From NCBI RefSeq assembly GCF_964204865.1, contig NC_135260.1, positions 992,001-1,056,000 on the forward strand: a stretch of DNA of 64,000 nucleotides, read 5' to 3'. This DNA is from Styela clava. Taxonomy: Eukaryota; Chordata; Ascidiacea; Stolidobranchia; Styelidae. The position numbers and the translations under genes are program-made. Under the pieces are notes generated by a model that saw only the letters and a list, made by a program, of their open reading frames with translations, was not told the origin of the DNA and did no database searches. Shown piece by piece: positions 23,690 to 35,159 of the stretch (position 1 is its first letter; each line of letters begins with the position of its first letter).

Positions 23690-24080
23690 GGCTGAGAACT
23701 TTTTCTAAAAAGATATACAGAGATGAAAAAATTAGTGCAGAGATCAAATTCGATTAAAACAGACAGACAAGAAGTAGATTTTTGATTCTTTTTCGCAATG
23801 CTATTTTGCTGGCAATGGTTAGAATGTGACGTAAATCTGATGCCGAACATATGCAAGTTCAAAACGGAAATCTTATGGTTTATTGATCGATTGAAATTTT
23901 CTGATCATGATTATCACGCGATGGGCTGTAATGAATTGGAATGAAGTCAAAATAATGTTTCTTTCGATTACTCACTGTTGAATCAGGCAATGATCACACA
24001 CTCGGGAATTAGAAATATCAGTAATTATTGTTGTGTTATGCAACGTGGCTTTTTCCTGATTGCCCTCCCGAAAAATTGCC
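23690..24080. repeat. Dispersed repeat related to the array unit
   Basis: GATGAAAAAATTAGTGCAGA, TTCGCAATGCTATTTTGCTG and TCAGTAATTATTGTTGTG match the repeat family at 14,440-14,880 and 15,400-15,660. It is a solo diverged copy, without the foldback MITE. Confidence 0.55.
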
Positions 24081-24469
24081 GCTCACGTTTGGTAGGCTAC
24101 TAGTATTTTAAATTTAATTAGCTTTGTGACCAAGCAAGCAGGCGCGGTCATATTGTTTCAAACAACATTTCTGAGATTTCAACACTCCCGATTCCCATTT
24201 TTTACGACCTCAAATCCAAGATTATGGGCGACTTTTTATGGCGTGGGGAAATAAGAACAGAAATTGCAAGTAAAAATATAATAACCTAACATAATTAGAA
24301 TAAACATATATTTTGCGGAAAATATGACCCAACGCTTGCTAAAGTGTGAGAATTTGAAAAACAGTAAAAATCGTAAAGTTGCATATATCCGGCACATTCT
24401 ACCAATAAGCTCACCTAATAATTGGGCATCATAAAAATATGAAAAACGAGAATATCGGTCAGAGACCGA

Positions 24470-24735
24470 AGACTTATCGATCGAAAGTTAGGGGATACCC
24501 AAAACAGCGCTCTTACCCCATAGTGACACCTTGTGTCCCATCACTAATAAATTAATAACTCGCTAATTATACTACATAATTCATCCAAAATCAATAGGCT
24601 TCTGGTACGACATATGATGAATGCACATGCTGGAATCTGGAGCAGATTTAATCTTGCTTTCGTGAGATATCGCGTGCATCAATCAGACAAATACCTATCA
24701 ACATACTTACCGATTAAAATCGATAAGTAATAATG
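24470..24735 (-). repeat. Dispersed repeat, inverse copy at 61,655-61,930
   Basis: AAAGTTAGGGGATACCC, CCATCACTAATAAATTAATA, TCATCCAAAATCAATAGGC, ATGATGAATGCACATGC and AACATACTTACCGATTAAA recur inverted and in reverse order at 61.65-61.93 kb. The unit is about 270 bp with no coding capacity. Its class is not clear. Confidence 0.6.
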
Positions 24736-24739
24736 TGAT

Positions 24740-26320
24740 ACCTGGTATACTTTGCGAATGCTGGATTTTGCTCTTTTGAAAATTTGCAAGGTTTACGGTT
24801 TATCACGTGATTTGTAATTTCAAGAGCCCTAAAATGCAGACTTCCAATGGAGCTAAAAATAATCAAAACTTCCAACTAAATCTCAAAAAACTCGACGCGA
24901 ATGTAGCGTACCGTCTGTCTATATTCCAAGTCCAAAATATCTTCTTATATTATGATCTGATCCATTTCTAAATATTCTCAACAAATATGGCTATTTTAAT
25001 TTAATTATTAGATGCCAATCTAAAAACCTAATACAAACAAATACTCCAATAAAATCAACAGAACAGAAAAGACACAATGAAAATACCAAACATCGAGCAT
25101 CACAAAACAAGAAAAATAATATATACAATAGAAAATCCTGAAATATTAAACAAACCCTAGAATCAAGAACAACTTTAAAAATAAATTTAGAACTCCTAAA
25201 ATCCGGTACATGACAAACTAACTAACCAATAACCATCTGTAATGAAAACAACTGTAATTACACCATCAACCATAAAATCAAAAATAATCACCTTTGGTAT
25301 CATACTTAAGAACTAGCAGCAAATAAACAGACATAAAAAGACCCTAAAACACTGGAAATCTAACTGAAGCAAACGCAGATGCATTTTTATAACTGGATAC
25401 TGGATAGCAAAGGACAGTGTTACAGCGCCATCAGTGTTCCGAACAATAAAATACGAAATATAGCAGTAATATCAAATAACAGCAACCAAAAGTCAAAAAT
25501 AAGGGTCGTCACACAACTTTCCATGCCTCTTCACAATCTAAAAATATTCACGTATTGCAGGTGAAAAATGCAAAGTACCGCTGTGGCCTACCCTTTCATA
25601 ATACAAATCAATGATTTGTTCAGAATTTTTTTTATTATTTCATTGTAGTTCATCGGCTCTATCTTAGGCCAGACAAAACTTTCTGTGAACGTCTGCGTCG
25701 TGTTGTAAATATATTACATTTTTGCGAATTAGGTGCGTTCCGGTTGTTACGATTTTTCCAGCTCATCACTGAGAGCAGATGCCAATAAATTAGTAAGAAC
25801 GGGCAATTGAAGGTTAAGCAATTAAAAAGTAGTTTGAAGAATTTTACCATTGAGAGATACAAAAGCCAAAAGAGTTTTGGTTTCAGCATATCTGTCAATT
25901 TTGTCGAGTATATTCCAGATTAAGTGAGTTTCGACAGCAAAATATTTAAAAATGAATGTTGGCGATTTTTACTGAAGATATCTCAACCAAGATTACTTTG
26001 CACATTTAAGAAAATTTTAAAATTGCACTCTTTGGCTCAATATATTTGTGCGAATATTTGTCTAAAATAGGGGTCCCAACGACCCCCCATCTATCGGTTC
26101 TGACAGACTTGGCAAAAGGAATTTGAATTGCTAGTATTTACAATAAAGCAAATTTCAAAAAAGTAGTCCGAAAAAAGAAGCCAGCTGTAAATTTCTCACT
26201 CTCAATTTCTTTAAAGTTGGTGTGGCAATAAATTTGAATAGCAGTTTTCTTTGGAAATTTATGCTTCTTAACTCATCATTTATGCAAGGCCTTCTAATAA
26301 TGCCATAAGACGAATAACAT
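24740..26320. other. Gene-poor AT-rich region
   Basis: No coding region is supported. The part at about 24,960-25,390 is strikingly rich in A and C on the plus strand and poor in G and T, which could be a remnant of an A-rich retroelement strand. The rest shows no repeat relationship that I can recognise. Confidence 0.5.
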
Positions 26321-26412
26321 AACTAGTTTTCGTGTATGTAACTACTCAAAAGCCTATGTTGAATAAAGGTGCGGCCCGCGCGTTCATCGAGTTATTTGTA
26401 TCTGACCCTCCT

Positions 26413-26420
26413 CTATAAAA
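26413..26420 (+). promoter_or_regulatory. TATA-box-like TATAAAAG
   Basis: CTCTATAAAAGGTTGCACG is a near-perfect TATA box in a locally GC-richer patch (26,360-26,900). No gene can be identified downstream before the minus-strand LINE 3' end at 27.1 kb, so promoter function is only a possibility. Confidence 0.25.
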
Positions 26421-26729
26421 GGTTGCACGTCCCTGGTCACACGAAGCGCCATTACCATATTTTTGTGACCTCAAAGCGGGACGCCTCCAAAGACCATAGT
26501 CTAATTTACCGATTTTACATTAGGTTCCTACATTTAACCACCCCGGCTGTCTTTATTGACCATATTGTCATCGAGAGTTTATGTGCTGTCTGTCTAAATA
26601 TCGCTTTCAGTCCGAATAATAGAAATAAATTGACGTTAACGTTAAGCACCCTTTTGGCGGACCGGGCTCACACATAACAAATTGTAAAAACTACCGACGA
26701 AAAATGTTAGCGGAAAACAACGAAACAAA

Positions 26730-26895
26730 ACAAGAGAGCTACGCCCAAATATATGGACACGTCTGTTCGCAGTACAGTACGGTGTACCGTACCGTCAGAT
26801 CACAGTCTACAAATATATTCACACCAAGCGAAGCAGTACAGTCGGACACAAAATGGCGTCCAATGACCGCAGAACGTTCAGTGACGTCATAGCAA
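26730..26895 (-). repeat. Dispersed repeat with TGACGTCA, partner at 53.67 kb
   Basis: CAAGAGAGCTACGCCCAAAT, ATATATGGACACGT and a terminal TGACGTCATAGC occur here. The inverse, with GCTATGACGTCATC, GTGTCCATATATTTGAGC and ATAGCTCTCTTGTTTG, lies at 53,665-53,745. In this copy extra sequence separates the two conserved parts. TGACGTCA is the palindromic CRE. Confidence 0.5.
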
Positions 26896-27299
26896 ACAAA
26901 AACAAATCTTACAGTGCTAACAGAAGTATTTGAAGTAAATAAAAGTAATAGTAAATTTCATCTTTCACCACTAAAAATTTCAAGGCAATTGGTCCAGTGA
27001 TCAAAGAGAAAAGCGTTTTTTGAATATTTCAACTAGGTTTCTGAAAATTGTCAAAGAACAACATAACAACAAAACGATCGTTATGTCCACTAAACGTGTC
27101 CAATAAAAACACGCATTCACGGTTCACCATCACTAAGTAGGCTATCGGTGCGACACACGGCAACAACAGTATCGAGAACATGTTAATTGGTTATGTTCAT
27201 GTACCATGTTGATTGGCTGAACGCTAAAGCGGGACTTTTGGCTGACCGTGCGGGACAAGCCGTTGAAAACCGGGACTGTCTCGCCTAAAGGATTGAAAA

Positions 27300-28007
27300 T
27301 TAAAATGAAGGGATTTTTCTTCGATAAGATAGACGTTGGATATGACAGACGGCAGCAACAACGATTAACCATAACGATTTGTGTGTGAAACCGAGAACAA
27401 AAAGACAACATGATTTTTTTTTATTATTAATATCCACACGATAACACATAAACACAAATGCACAGTTTATGATAACTTTCCACTTCTTAACGTGTTTTAA
27501 CAGTTTACATTTTCTAGTTGCAATAATTTTTTCACAGTTTAATATACTTTTTATCATATATAAAAATTGATCAAATTGAGGCCTTTCATAACGTAGTGTA
27601 CATTTATAGATATAATATCTTGCACTCCATAAAACACAGTTTAAACCTTGGTTTTGCTCTACCCCCATTAAGATTTCTCTATATGTCAGATTAAGATTTA
27701 GACCATATTCAACAGTTAGCCATGCATTAACTATTTCCCAAACTTGTTGCACAAATTCACAGAAATAAAATAAATGTAACACGGTTTCAACATTCCTTTC
27801 ACAAAATGTACATTTCGGACTTGATGTCTTATTTATCCTAAATAATAGGTAATTTGTAGGTACTGCTCGCAAAGCAAATTTAACATGGAAAGATCGAAGT
27901 CTCGATTCGATAGTGCAATAAAAAACTTTTTCATACTGCGTCAACCAATTATCCAAGTTCTTGCACAGTTCATTTGACCATTTTTCTATTTTCTCCTTAG
28001 GCATCAA
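27300..28007 (-). pseudogene. LINE copy A C-terminal zinc-ribbon (zf-RVT) region
   Basis: A 235-codon open frame includes FHVKFALRAVPTNYLLFRIN, then CTFCERNVETVLHLFYFCE. This is the zinc-binding domain that follows reverse transcriptase in many L1/Tx1-type and plant LINEs. It ends in the 3' UTR shared with copy B. It is an intact stretch of a broken ORF2. Confidence 0.85.
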
Positions 28008-28152
28008 GATTTTTACATTACGAAGCTTATCATATATGTATCTGGAAGTTTTATCGATGCGTTAATATCTTCCAATAGACTAAGATGTGGATTGGCTTGA
28101 GGGGTTTTTACTAAATTGTTTTTCCATGCTTGGGGTATACATGATAAAATTT

Positions 28153-29390
28153 TTAAATATGATTGCATGTCATTATAAAAATCAGAAAAGCAATAATGAT
28201 GAAAATGATTGGAAACGTTACAATTTGGTGTTTAGAATCACAGATATCTTCAATAAAGCAAAGATTTTTTCTATTCCGATCTTCAGTATATAACATTTTC
28301 CCTTTAATTGATATCTTTTTATTAAACCACAGTGGTTCATGCAAGTGACGTACATCAGTAACAACTTTAGATTTAAAAATATGCCAATAGTATAGAGTAT
28401 CTCTTAAACATCTCGACTTAATGTTTTTAATAAATATTCCAAATGGATATACATTTCCATAGAACAAATTCATTCCTACATATAAATTTAGAAAAAATAA
28501 TTCTATTCATTTTCGTATATAAAAATACCCAACAATTTAAAATCTGTTGGGTTCCACTCAAGTCCTCGATCTTTCACAGGACAATTTTGGCAATGATTGT
28601 TTCCCCCCGGGTACAAAGGTTAGCATTTGCTCATTTTAATTTTGCATCTAGACATGGAATAGAAAATATCGGTTTCATAAAATATCGTTTTGATGCTTTT
28701 TTCCGAGCCATCAGAATACACTGTTGCATCATCTGCAAGCAAGGAAATTTTAATTACTGTGTTTTCAAGACAAATTCCTTTTATGTCATGATTTTGTCGA
28801 ATTTTACATGCTAATATCTCCATTATTAGTAAAAAAAATATATGGTGAGAGACTACAACCTTCCTTGCCTCAAACCTATTGATAACAGTACTTTGACTTT
28901 GGTAATACAATGTTTTGACCCACTTAATAAACATATCATCAAAATTTAAAAATTTCAACACTTCAAAAAGATAATCCCATGAAACAGAATCATAAGCTTT
29001 TCTATATCTAAGTTTAGTGCAGTTCCAGAAAGACCCCTATATTTCAATTCATCTCTGATATTAAAAAATAGTCTCACATTTTAACCAATATACATACCTT
29101 CCTTTGATAAAACCTTTTTGATCATGGTGAATCAATTTTTGTATTCCATTTTTCAGTCTATTAGCTATGCTTTTGGATGCAATTTTATAGTCCACATTCA
29201 ATAATGTAATAGGTCTGTAGTTTTCAATATATTTAAGATTTTTTCCTTGTTTCGGAAGAAGCTTTATAACTCCTCTCGATTGTGATTTGCTCATTTTCCC
29301 GGTTTCTACAGAATAATTGTATGAATTGAGTAGCACTTCTTTAAGATGTTCCCAGAATTCTTTGTAAAATTCCACTGTATAATTATCCAT
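28153..29390 (-). pseudogene. LINE copy A reverse transcriptase, broken
   Basis: Segments in order are 29,390-29,061 (YTVEFYKEFW, GVIKLLPKQGK, YRPITLLNVDYKI, HDQKGFIKGR), 28,961-28,620 (WVKTLYYQSQS, the catalytic-box variant LLADDATVYSDG) and 28,473-28,153 (PLWFNKKISIKGK). These correspond to RT fingers, palm and thumb of L1/Tx1-type elements. The segments are in different frames with stops between them, so the copy is dead. Confidence 0.85.
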
Positions 29391-29580
29391 CTTTTGAATA
29401 TATCTGAATATTCCTCATCCCGATTTCTTTTACTTGAAAGAATGTCTATTTGCATATCGCTTGAATCTTGAATCTTCTTGAAGTTCCCTAAATTCCTTTG
29501 CTTCGTTTTCTGTTTGTATTTCTACTTGTATATTTTCTTTTGGTGTTGGTGTTTGTATGTTCTCAGTACCGGTACCGGTA

Positions 29581-30375
29581 TTACTTTTTGTGTGTTTTGT
29601 CTTCTGTTACTTCAATGTTTTGTAACTGAACATTCCTTTCGTGTGTATGCATTTCCTCAGCAACTGCTGTTTGTGGTAAGCTCTTTCTTTTTAGACAATT
29701 TGTAACGAAGTGTTCGGTGCTATCACATGCACGGCAAGTTTGCTTTTCTCCATCATATTTGACAAAAATTTGCCTGCCATTGATTTCTACATAACTTGGT
29801 AGATCAAACATATTCGTATACTTGGTTGTTTCTACCATAATATTCCAGTTCCCTGCACGAAGAGAAGGAGTTTCCTGATCTTTTACCTCCCAGATTTTCA
29901 GAATACCCTCTGGATTGATGTTGGTAAGTGCTATAATAATATTGTTTATATCTGGTTCTCTGTATATGCCGGGTACCCCACGTAGAATAACTTTTGAAGA
30001 ATTTGACAAAAGAAGTCTTCCTTGAACGTTTTTCATTCCTCCTGGCATAATGTACGAATCTAATTTCAAAATATCTCCTCTACACTTTGCAGTTACTTAA
30101 AATACATTCGACCTTCTTTCCACAAGTGCCTCCAATTCTTCCAATTTCAAGCATTGTAAAATTGCATGCTTCACTACTTTTCGATTATCAATATCATATG
30201 GTTTACCAAATCCCGCAACATACTTTATTTCCATGCAACATGGTCTTTCTTTTTTATTTAATGTTGTTGAGAATATTCTCTTTCTTGATTTCGCAAAATT
30301 CAATCCTATAGGCGTTACTGCAGCGTAATTCCCAGCCGGGAACTTGTTCGCACCTCCGCTCGCCATCGTCATCAA
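29581..30375 (-). pseudogene. LINE copy A ORF1, zinc-knuckle protein with one nonsense codon
   Basis: The first part starts MASGGANKFPAGNYAAV and runs to ERRSNVF, where an in-frame TAA (30,097-30,099) interrupts. The same frame resumes at once (KLDSYIMPGGMKNVQGRLLL) and contains an RRM-like stretch (SKVILRGVPG..YREPDIN) and a CCHC knuckle, C-RA-C-DSTE-H-FVTN-C. This is the nucleic-acid-binding ORF1 protein of L1/Tx1-type LINEs. It would act as the RNA chaperone of the retrotransposon particle. A single substitution separates it from an open frame. Confidence 0.75.
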
Positions 30376-30475
30376 TAGATTCTCGTATCTGCGCCCGGGA
30401 CTTCAGTCAAAGTCAGAACCCTCATCAGGTTTGGTAGACCTCGCGCGCACTTAACAGTTTAACTTAACACTTAGC

Positions 30476-32220
30476 GGTTTTTGTGAAATCGCTATTTCAA
30501 ATACGATAATTTTTTGAAATTTTGAAGATAATCCACGAGAGGACGTAACTTGGTTTTTGGTATTTTATACTTTCCGCAACTTATTCCAAGTTTAATGATC
30601 GTACAGTATATATGTATGTCCAAGAGAAAAAAATGTTTGATAAATAATCTAGTAAATTTAGTTGAAATATCAAACGGTTTTTAAATATGTTACGTCTGCA
30701 TTGTTTATAAAATTTTGAATACACGCTATGTTTGGTATTATATATGGCCAAGTCAAAACGTGCTGCTACTGTTCTGACATAATGAAATTAAATCTATAAG
30801 GTACCTGCTTTTCTTCGAATGTGTCGTAGTGCTGCCTTTATTGGCCATTTTTGAGAAATCGCCCTTTCCAACACGATATTTTTTCAAAAATTCCGGAAAA
30901 AATCCACAAGAGGGCGTAAAATCTTTTTTTTGTTATTTTGAGATTTGCCCACTTCTTCCAAGTTTAATGAACGTACGGTTTTGATGTATGACCAAGAAAA
31001 AAAAAGGTATTTGATGAATTATCCAGTAAATTCAGTTGAAATACCAAACCGTTTTTAAATATGTTTATATCTACATAGTTAATAAAATTGAAAATTATAC
31101 GCTATGTTTGGTATTATATATGGCCAACTCAATACGTGCTGCTACTGTTCTGACATAAAATAAATCGTATCTATAAGGTATGTGCTTTTCTCCAAATATG
31201 TCGTAGTGCTGCCTTCATTGGCGGTTTTTGAGAAATCGCTATTTCGAAAACGATAATTTTTCGAAAATTTGAAAATAACCAACGAGAGGGCTTAAAATGA
31301 TTTTTTTGTTATTTCATACTTTTCGCAACTCATTCCAAGTTTAATGGACGTACAGTATATATGTATGTCCGAGAGAAAAATTTGTTTGATAAATTATCTG
31401 GTAAATTTAGTTGGAATACCAAACCGTTTTTAAATATGTTACATCTACAATGGTAATAAAATTGAAAATTATACGCTATGTTTGGTCAAAACGTGCTGCT
31501 ACTGTTCTGACATATTGAAATCGAATTTATAAGGTATGTGCTTTTCTCCGAATGTGTCGTAGTGCTGCCTTTATTGGCGATTTTTGTGAAATCGCTATTT
31601 CAAATACGATAATTTTTTGAAATTTTGAAGATAATCCACAAGAGGACGTAACTTGGTTTTTGGTATTTCATACTTTCGCAACTTATTCCAAGTTTAATGA
31701 TCGTACATTATACATGTATGTCCAAGAGAAAAAAATGTTCGATAAATCATCTAGTAAATTTAGTTTAAATATCAAACGGTTTTCAAATATGTTACGTCTG
31801 CATTGTTTATAAAATTTTGAATACACGCTATGTTTGGTTATTATATATGGCCAAGTCAAAACGTGCTGCTACTGTTCTGACATAATGAAATTAAATCTAT
31901 AGGGATCTGCTTTTCTCCGAATGTGTCGTAGTACTGCCTTTATTGGCGGTTTTTGAGATATCGTCCTTTCAAACACGATATTTTTTTGAAAATTCCGGGA
32001 AAAATCCAAAAGAGGGCGTAAAATCATTTTTTGGTATTTTAAGATTTGCCCACTTATTCCAAGTTTAATGAACGTACGGTTTTGATGTATGACCAAAGGA
32101 AAAATGTATTTGATGAATTATCCAGTAAATTCAGTTGAAATACCAAACCGTTTTTAAATATGTTATATCTACATAGTTAATAGAATTGAAAATTATACGC
32201 TATTTTTGGTATTTTATATG
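30476..32220. repeat. 368-bp tandem monomers with three-unit higher-order period
   Basis: The start motif TTTTTG(A/T)GAAATCGC recurs near 30,476, 30,845, 31,223, 31,579 and 31,948. Unit 4 matches unit 1 best (CGTAACTTGGTTTTTGG, TGTTACGTCTGCATTG), unit 5 matches unit 2 (GAGGGCGTAAAATC, TTCAGTTGAAATACCAAACC) and unit 3 is distinct. The higher-order period is therefore about 1.1 kb. The array lies directly upstream of LINE copy A's ORF1 and stops precisely where LINE copy B's 3' end begins, so it is probably copy A's 5' UTR. Confidence 0.85.
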
Positions 32221-33298
32221 GCCATTCACGGTTCACCATCAGTAAGTAGGCTATCGGTGCGACACACGGCAACAGCAGTATCGAGAACATGTTAAATTGG
32301 TTATGTTCGTGTACCATGTTGATTGGCTGAACGCTAAATCGGGACTTTTGGCTGACCGTGCGGGACGCCGGGACAAGCCGTTGAAAACCGGGACTGTCTC
32401 GCCTAAAGCCGGATGGGAAAGCCTAGCCATACCTCTTCCATCTTTCAGGATTGAAAATTAAAATGAAGGGATTTTTCTTCGATAAGATAGACGTTGGATA
32501 TGACAGACGGCAACAACAACGATTAACCATAACGATTTGTGTGTGAAACCGACAACATGATTTTTTGATTTCCTATATATAAATATAGGAAAAATAATTC
32601 TATAGATTTCCACGAAGCATCAAATTCATCATTTACTAAAAATTTAACACATCTCAATTTAAGATCAATGAAAAATGATTCAATATCTATCATATTAACC
32701 CATATTAATCATATTATTAATTTTAATTTTGCATCCAGACATGGAATAGAGAATATCGGTTTCATAAAATATCGTTTTGATGCTTTTTTCTGAGCCATCA
32801 GAATACACTGTTGCATCATCTGCAAGCAAGGAAATTTTAATTACTGTGTTTCCAAGACAAATTCCTTTTATGTCATGGTTTTGTCGAATTTTACATGCTA
32901 ATATCTCTATTATTAATAAAAAATATATGGTGAGAGACTACAACCTTCCTTGCCTCAAACCTATTGATAACAGTACTTTGACTTTGGTAATACAATGTTT
33001 TGACCCACTTGATAAAGATATGATCAAAATTAATAAATTTCAATACTTCAAAAAGATAATCCCATGAAACAGAATCATAAGCTTTTCTATATCTAAGTTT
33101 AGTGCAGTTCCAGAGAGGCCCCTATATTTCAATTCATCTCTGATATTAAAAAATAGTCTCACATTTTAACCAATATACATACCTTCTTTTGATAAAACCT
33201 TTTTGATCATGGTGAATCAATTTTTGTATTACATTTTTCAGTCTATTAACTATGCTTTTGGATGCAATTTTATAGTCCACATTCAATAATGTAATTAG

Positions 33299-33907
33299 TC
33301 AGTAGTTTTCAATGTAATTCAGATTTTTTCCTTGTTTCGGAAGAAGCTTTATAACTCCTCTCGAGTGTGATTTGCTCATTTTCCCGGTTTCTACAGAATA
33401 ATTGTATGAATTGAGTAGCACTTCTTTAAGATGTTCCCAGAATTCTTTGTAAAATTCCACTGTATAACCATCTTCCCTCGGGACTGGTATTTGTCTCATT
33501 TCTTTCAGGGCGTTTTCGCATTCCCTCAAAGTTAATAAGCCTTCACTTTGTTGTTTTTCTTCCTCTGTAAGTTTTGTTGTCTGCACAGTACATAAGTATG
33601 CTCTTATATCTTCTGTTTTTGAAATAGTTTTTGGAGTTGATAAATCTTTATAATACTCAGAGGCCATATTTGCTATCTTTTGTGGATCTTTGATTTGCTC
33701 TCCATTGTAATGTAATAAATTGATACCATTTTCGTTCACATTGTACTTTTCTTTTTTCAAAAAATATTCATTACATTTGCCTCCATATTTGGCTTGCTTG
33801 ATTCTGCTTCGAACCATAGCTCCCTGGGCATCTTGAACAACAAGGCTTTCAAATTTCTCTTTATTTATGTTCAATCTGCTTATTTCTTCACTAGTTTTTG
33901 TTGGCAT
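33299..33907 (-). pseudogene. LINE copy B linker and start of reverse transcriptase
   Basis: This region reads QAKYGGKCNEYFLKKEKYN, then NGEQIKDPQKIANMASEYYK, then DGYTVEFYKEFWEHLKEV and GVIKLLPKQGKN. It is the conserved stretch linking endonuclease to RT in L1-like ORF2 proteins. Palm sequences continue in other frames down to about 32,740, with the ADD box in broken context. Confidence 0.85.
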
Positions 33908-34105
33908 ATCCTCCAGCTTTTTAATGTCGATTTCAAGATTTTCTCGCTTTTCCTGGTTTTCTCCTTTCTTTCATGAAGCATATTGAATCGTGTACCCTCT
34001 GATAATACATTTCATTGTATCCCACATTGTTGTTGGTTCAACATATGTATGAGCATGATGTTTCATAGTTTGTTCTATTATCTGGTGTATCAATTCTTTA
34101 TGATT

Positions 34106-34878
34106 TTAATCCATTAATAAACAGTTGTTAAATTTCCAGTATCCTGGACCACGATTATCTGTTTTCCAATCTATTGAAAAACTAGCCATCTGATGATCCG
34201 ATTGAATACTTGCTTCATGCTTACTATCTATTGTATATGTAAGAAGTGAAGCATATATAAGAAAAAAATCTAATCTGGAAGCAACTATTGGAATATATTG
34301 TTCTCTGGTATATTCTTTCAATCCAGGGTTCAGCTCTCTAAATATATCAATTATTCCAATTTCTTCAGCAATACAGTTAATCAGGTTTTTACCATTTTTG
34401 TTTTATGTACTGCTTGTCCACCTCTTTTATCTAGTTTATTATTCATCACTGTGTTAAAATCTCCCTCAAGTATTAATTCAGAAATATCTCTCTCTTCTAT
34501 TTTTTGCAATAATTCGAGAAAAACCTCTGTATCATCTTTGCTTGGACCATACAAGTTAACAAGCATTATGTTTTTTTCTTCAATTTCCATTTGAAGAAAA
34601 ATATACCGGCCTTTTGGATCACAGTATAGATACACTTTCTTGTATGATAGTCTTGTTGATATTAATATTGCAACCCCCGCACTTTGTGATGTATAATTAG
34701 CTGCAATTATTTCATACCCTTTGAATGTGTTTATTTCTCTCTTCATATCATTTGTCCAGTGTGTTTCTTGCAGAAAAATGATTCCGAGCTTTCGCAAATT
34801 GAATAATCGAGAGGCGTTTCTTCTTTTCATACTATCTCGTAAACCCCTACAGTTGAATGTGGTAATTTTCAATGCCAT
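34106..34878 (-). pseudogene. LINE copy B AP-like endonuclease
   Basis: MALKITTFNCRGLRDSMKR is the N-terminal beta strand with the metal-site Asn of the APE-type endonuclease. FLQETHW carries the catalytic Glu, NLYGPS and EGDFNTVMN carry the following active-site residues, and SDHQMASFSI the catalytic Asp-His. The frame shifts near 34,381-34,395 in an A-run (minus strand), and the second part resumes at KEYTREQYIP to GYWKFNN. A stop follows after NCLLMD. This domain nicks target DNA for retrotransposition. Confidence 0.9.
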
Positions 34879-34892
34879 TTAGTTTATTTATT

Positions 34893-35153
34893 TTATGTTA
34901 CTTCAGTACATCTGTATATTGTAGCACGATTTGTACATGCATGATTTTCCACATCTAAGATATTTTGCTTGAATCCGCACATACATTGCAGGTTAAAATA
35001 CTCACAATTCACATTTAAACATTTGGAGATCTGTCTCATGCCTGGTGAGTCATTTATCATTTGGCACACTCTTAACAGAAAAAGAGGATATTTGCCATTT
35101 CCACTCCCTCCATTGGGGTGTAGTGATAAATTTTCCGCCTTATTTCGTTGCAT
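34893..35153 (-). pseudogene. Possible ORF1 C-terminus of LINE copy B
   Basis: A cysteine-rich stretch (CLNVNCEYFNLQCMCGF) lies immediately upstream of the copy B endonuclease start. It could be the end of the ORF1 protein whose zinc-rich part is found at 38,440-38,964. The assignment rests on position and cysteine content only. Confidence 0.35.
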
Positions 35154-35159
35154 AATTTT

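Larger units (their letters stand above)
27117..30475 (-). mobile_element. LINE copy A (L1/Tx1-like), internally deleted
   Basis: Reading the minus strand: ORF1 (30,375-29,581), a short acidic ORF1 remnant (near 29,460), then reverse transcriptase, thumb and zinc-ribbon parts (29,390-27,300), and a 3' UTR to 27,117. The endonuclease and much of ORF1's end are missing: at about 29,400 the sequence jumps from the ORF1 tail (matching 38,915-38,838) directly into RT. The RT order and the C-terminal CTFC...HLFYFCE motif are typical of the L1/Tx1 group. Upstream lie 368-bp tandem monomers. The 3' UTR is shared with copy B. Confidence 0.85.
32221..35155 (-). mobile_element. LINE copy B (L1/Tx1-like), internally deleted
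   Basis: On the minus strand: a possible ORF1 C-terminus (35,153-34,893), endonuclease (34,878-34,106), linker and RT start (33,907-33,299), RT palm (about 33,290-32,740), then a jump to the 3' UTR (32,560-32,221) that skips the thumb and zinc-ribbon region present in copy A. The shared parts are highly similar to copy A. Copy B retains what A lacks (endonuclease, linker) and lacks what A retains. It lies head to tail with A. Confidence 0.85.

Noticed and set aside
26369-26677. Open frame of 102 codons downstream of a TATA-like box
   Set aside because: No recognisable motifs; neighbouring sequence is repeat. The TATA-like box alone does not support a gene.
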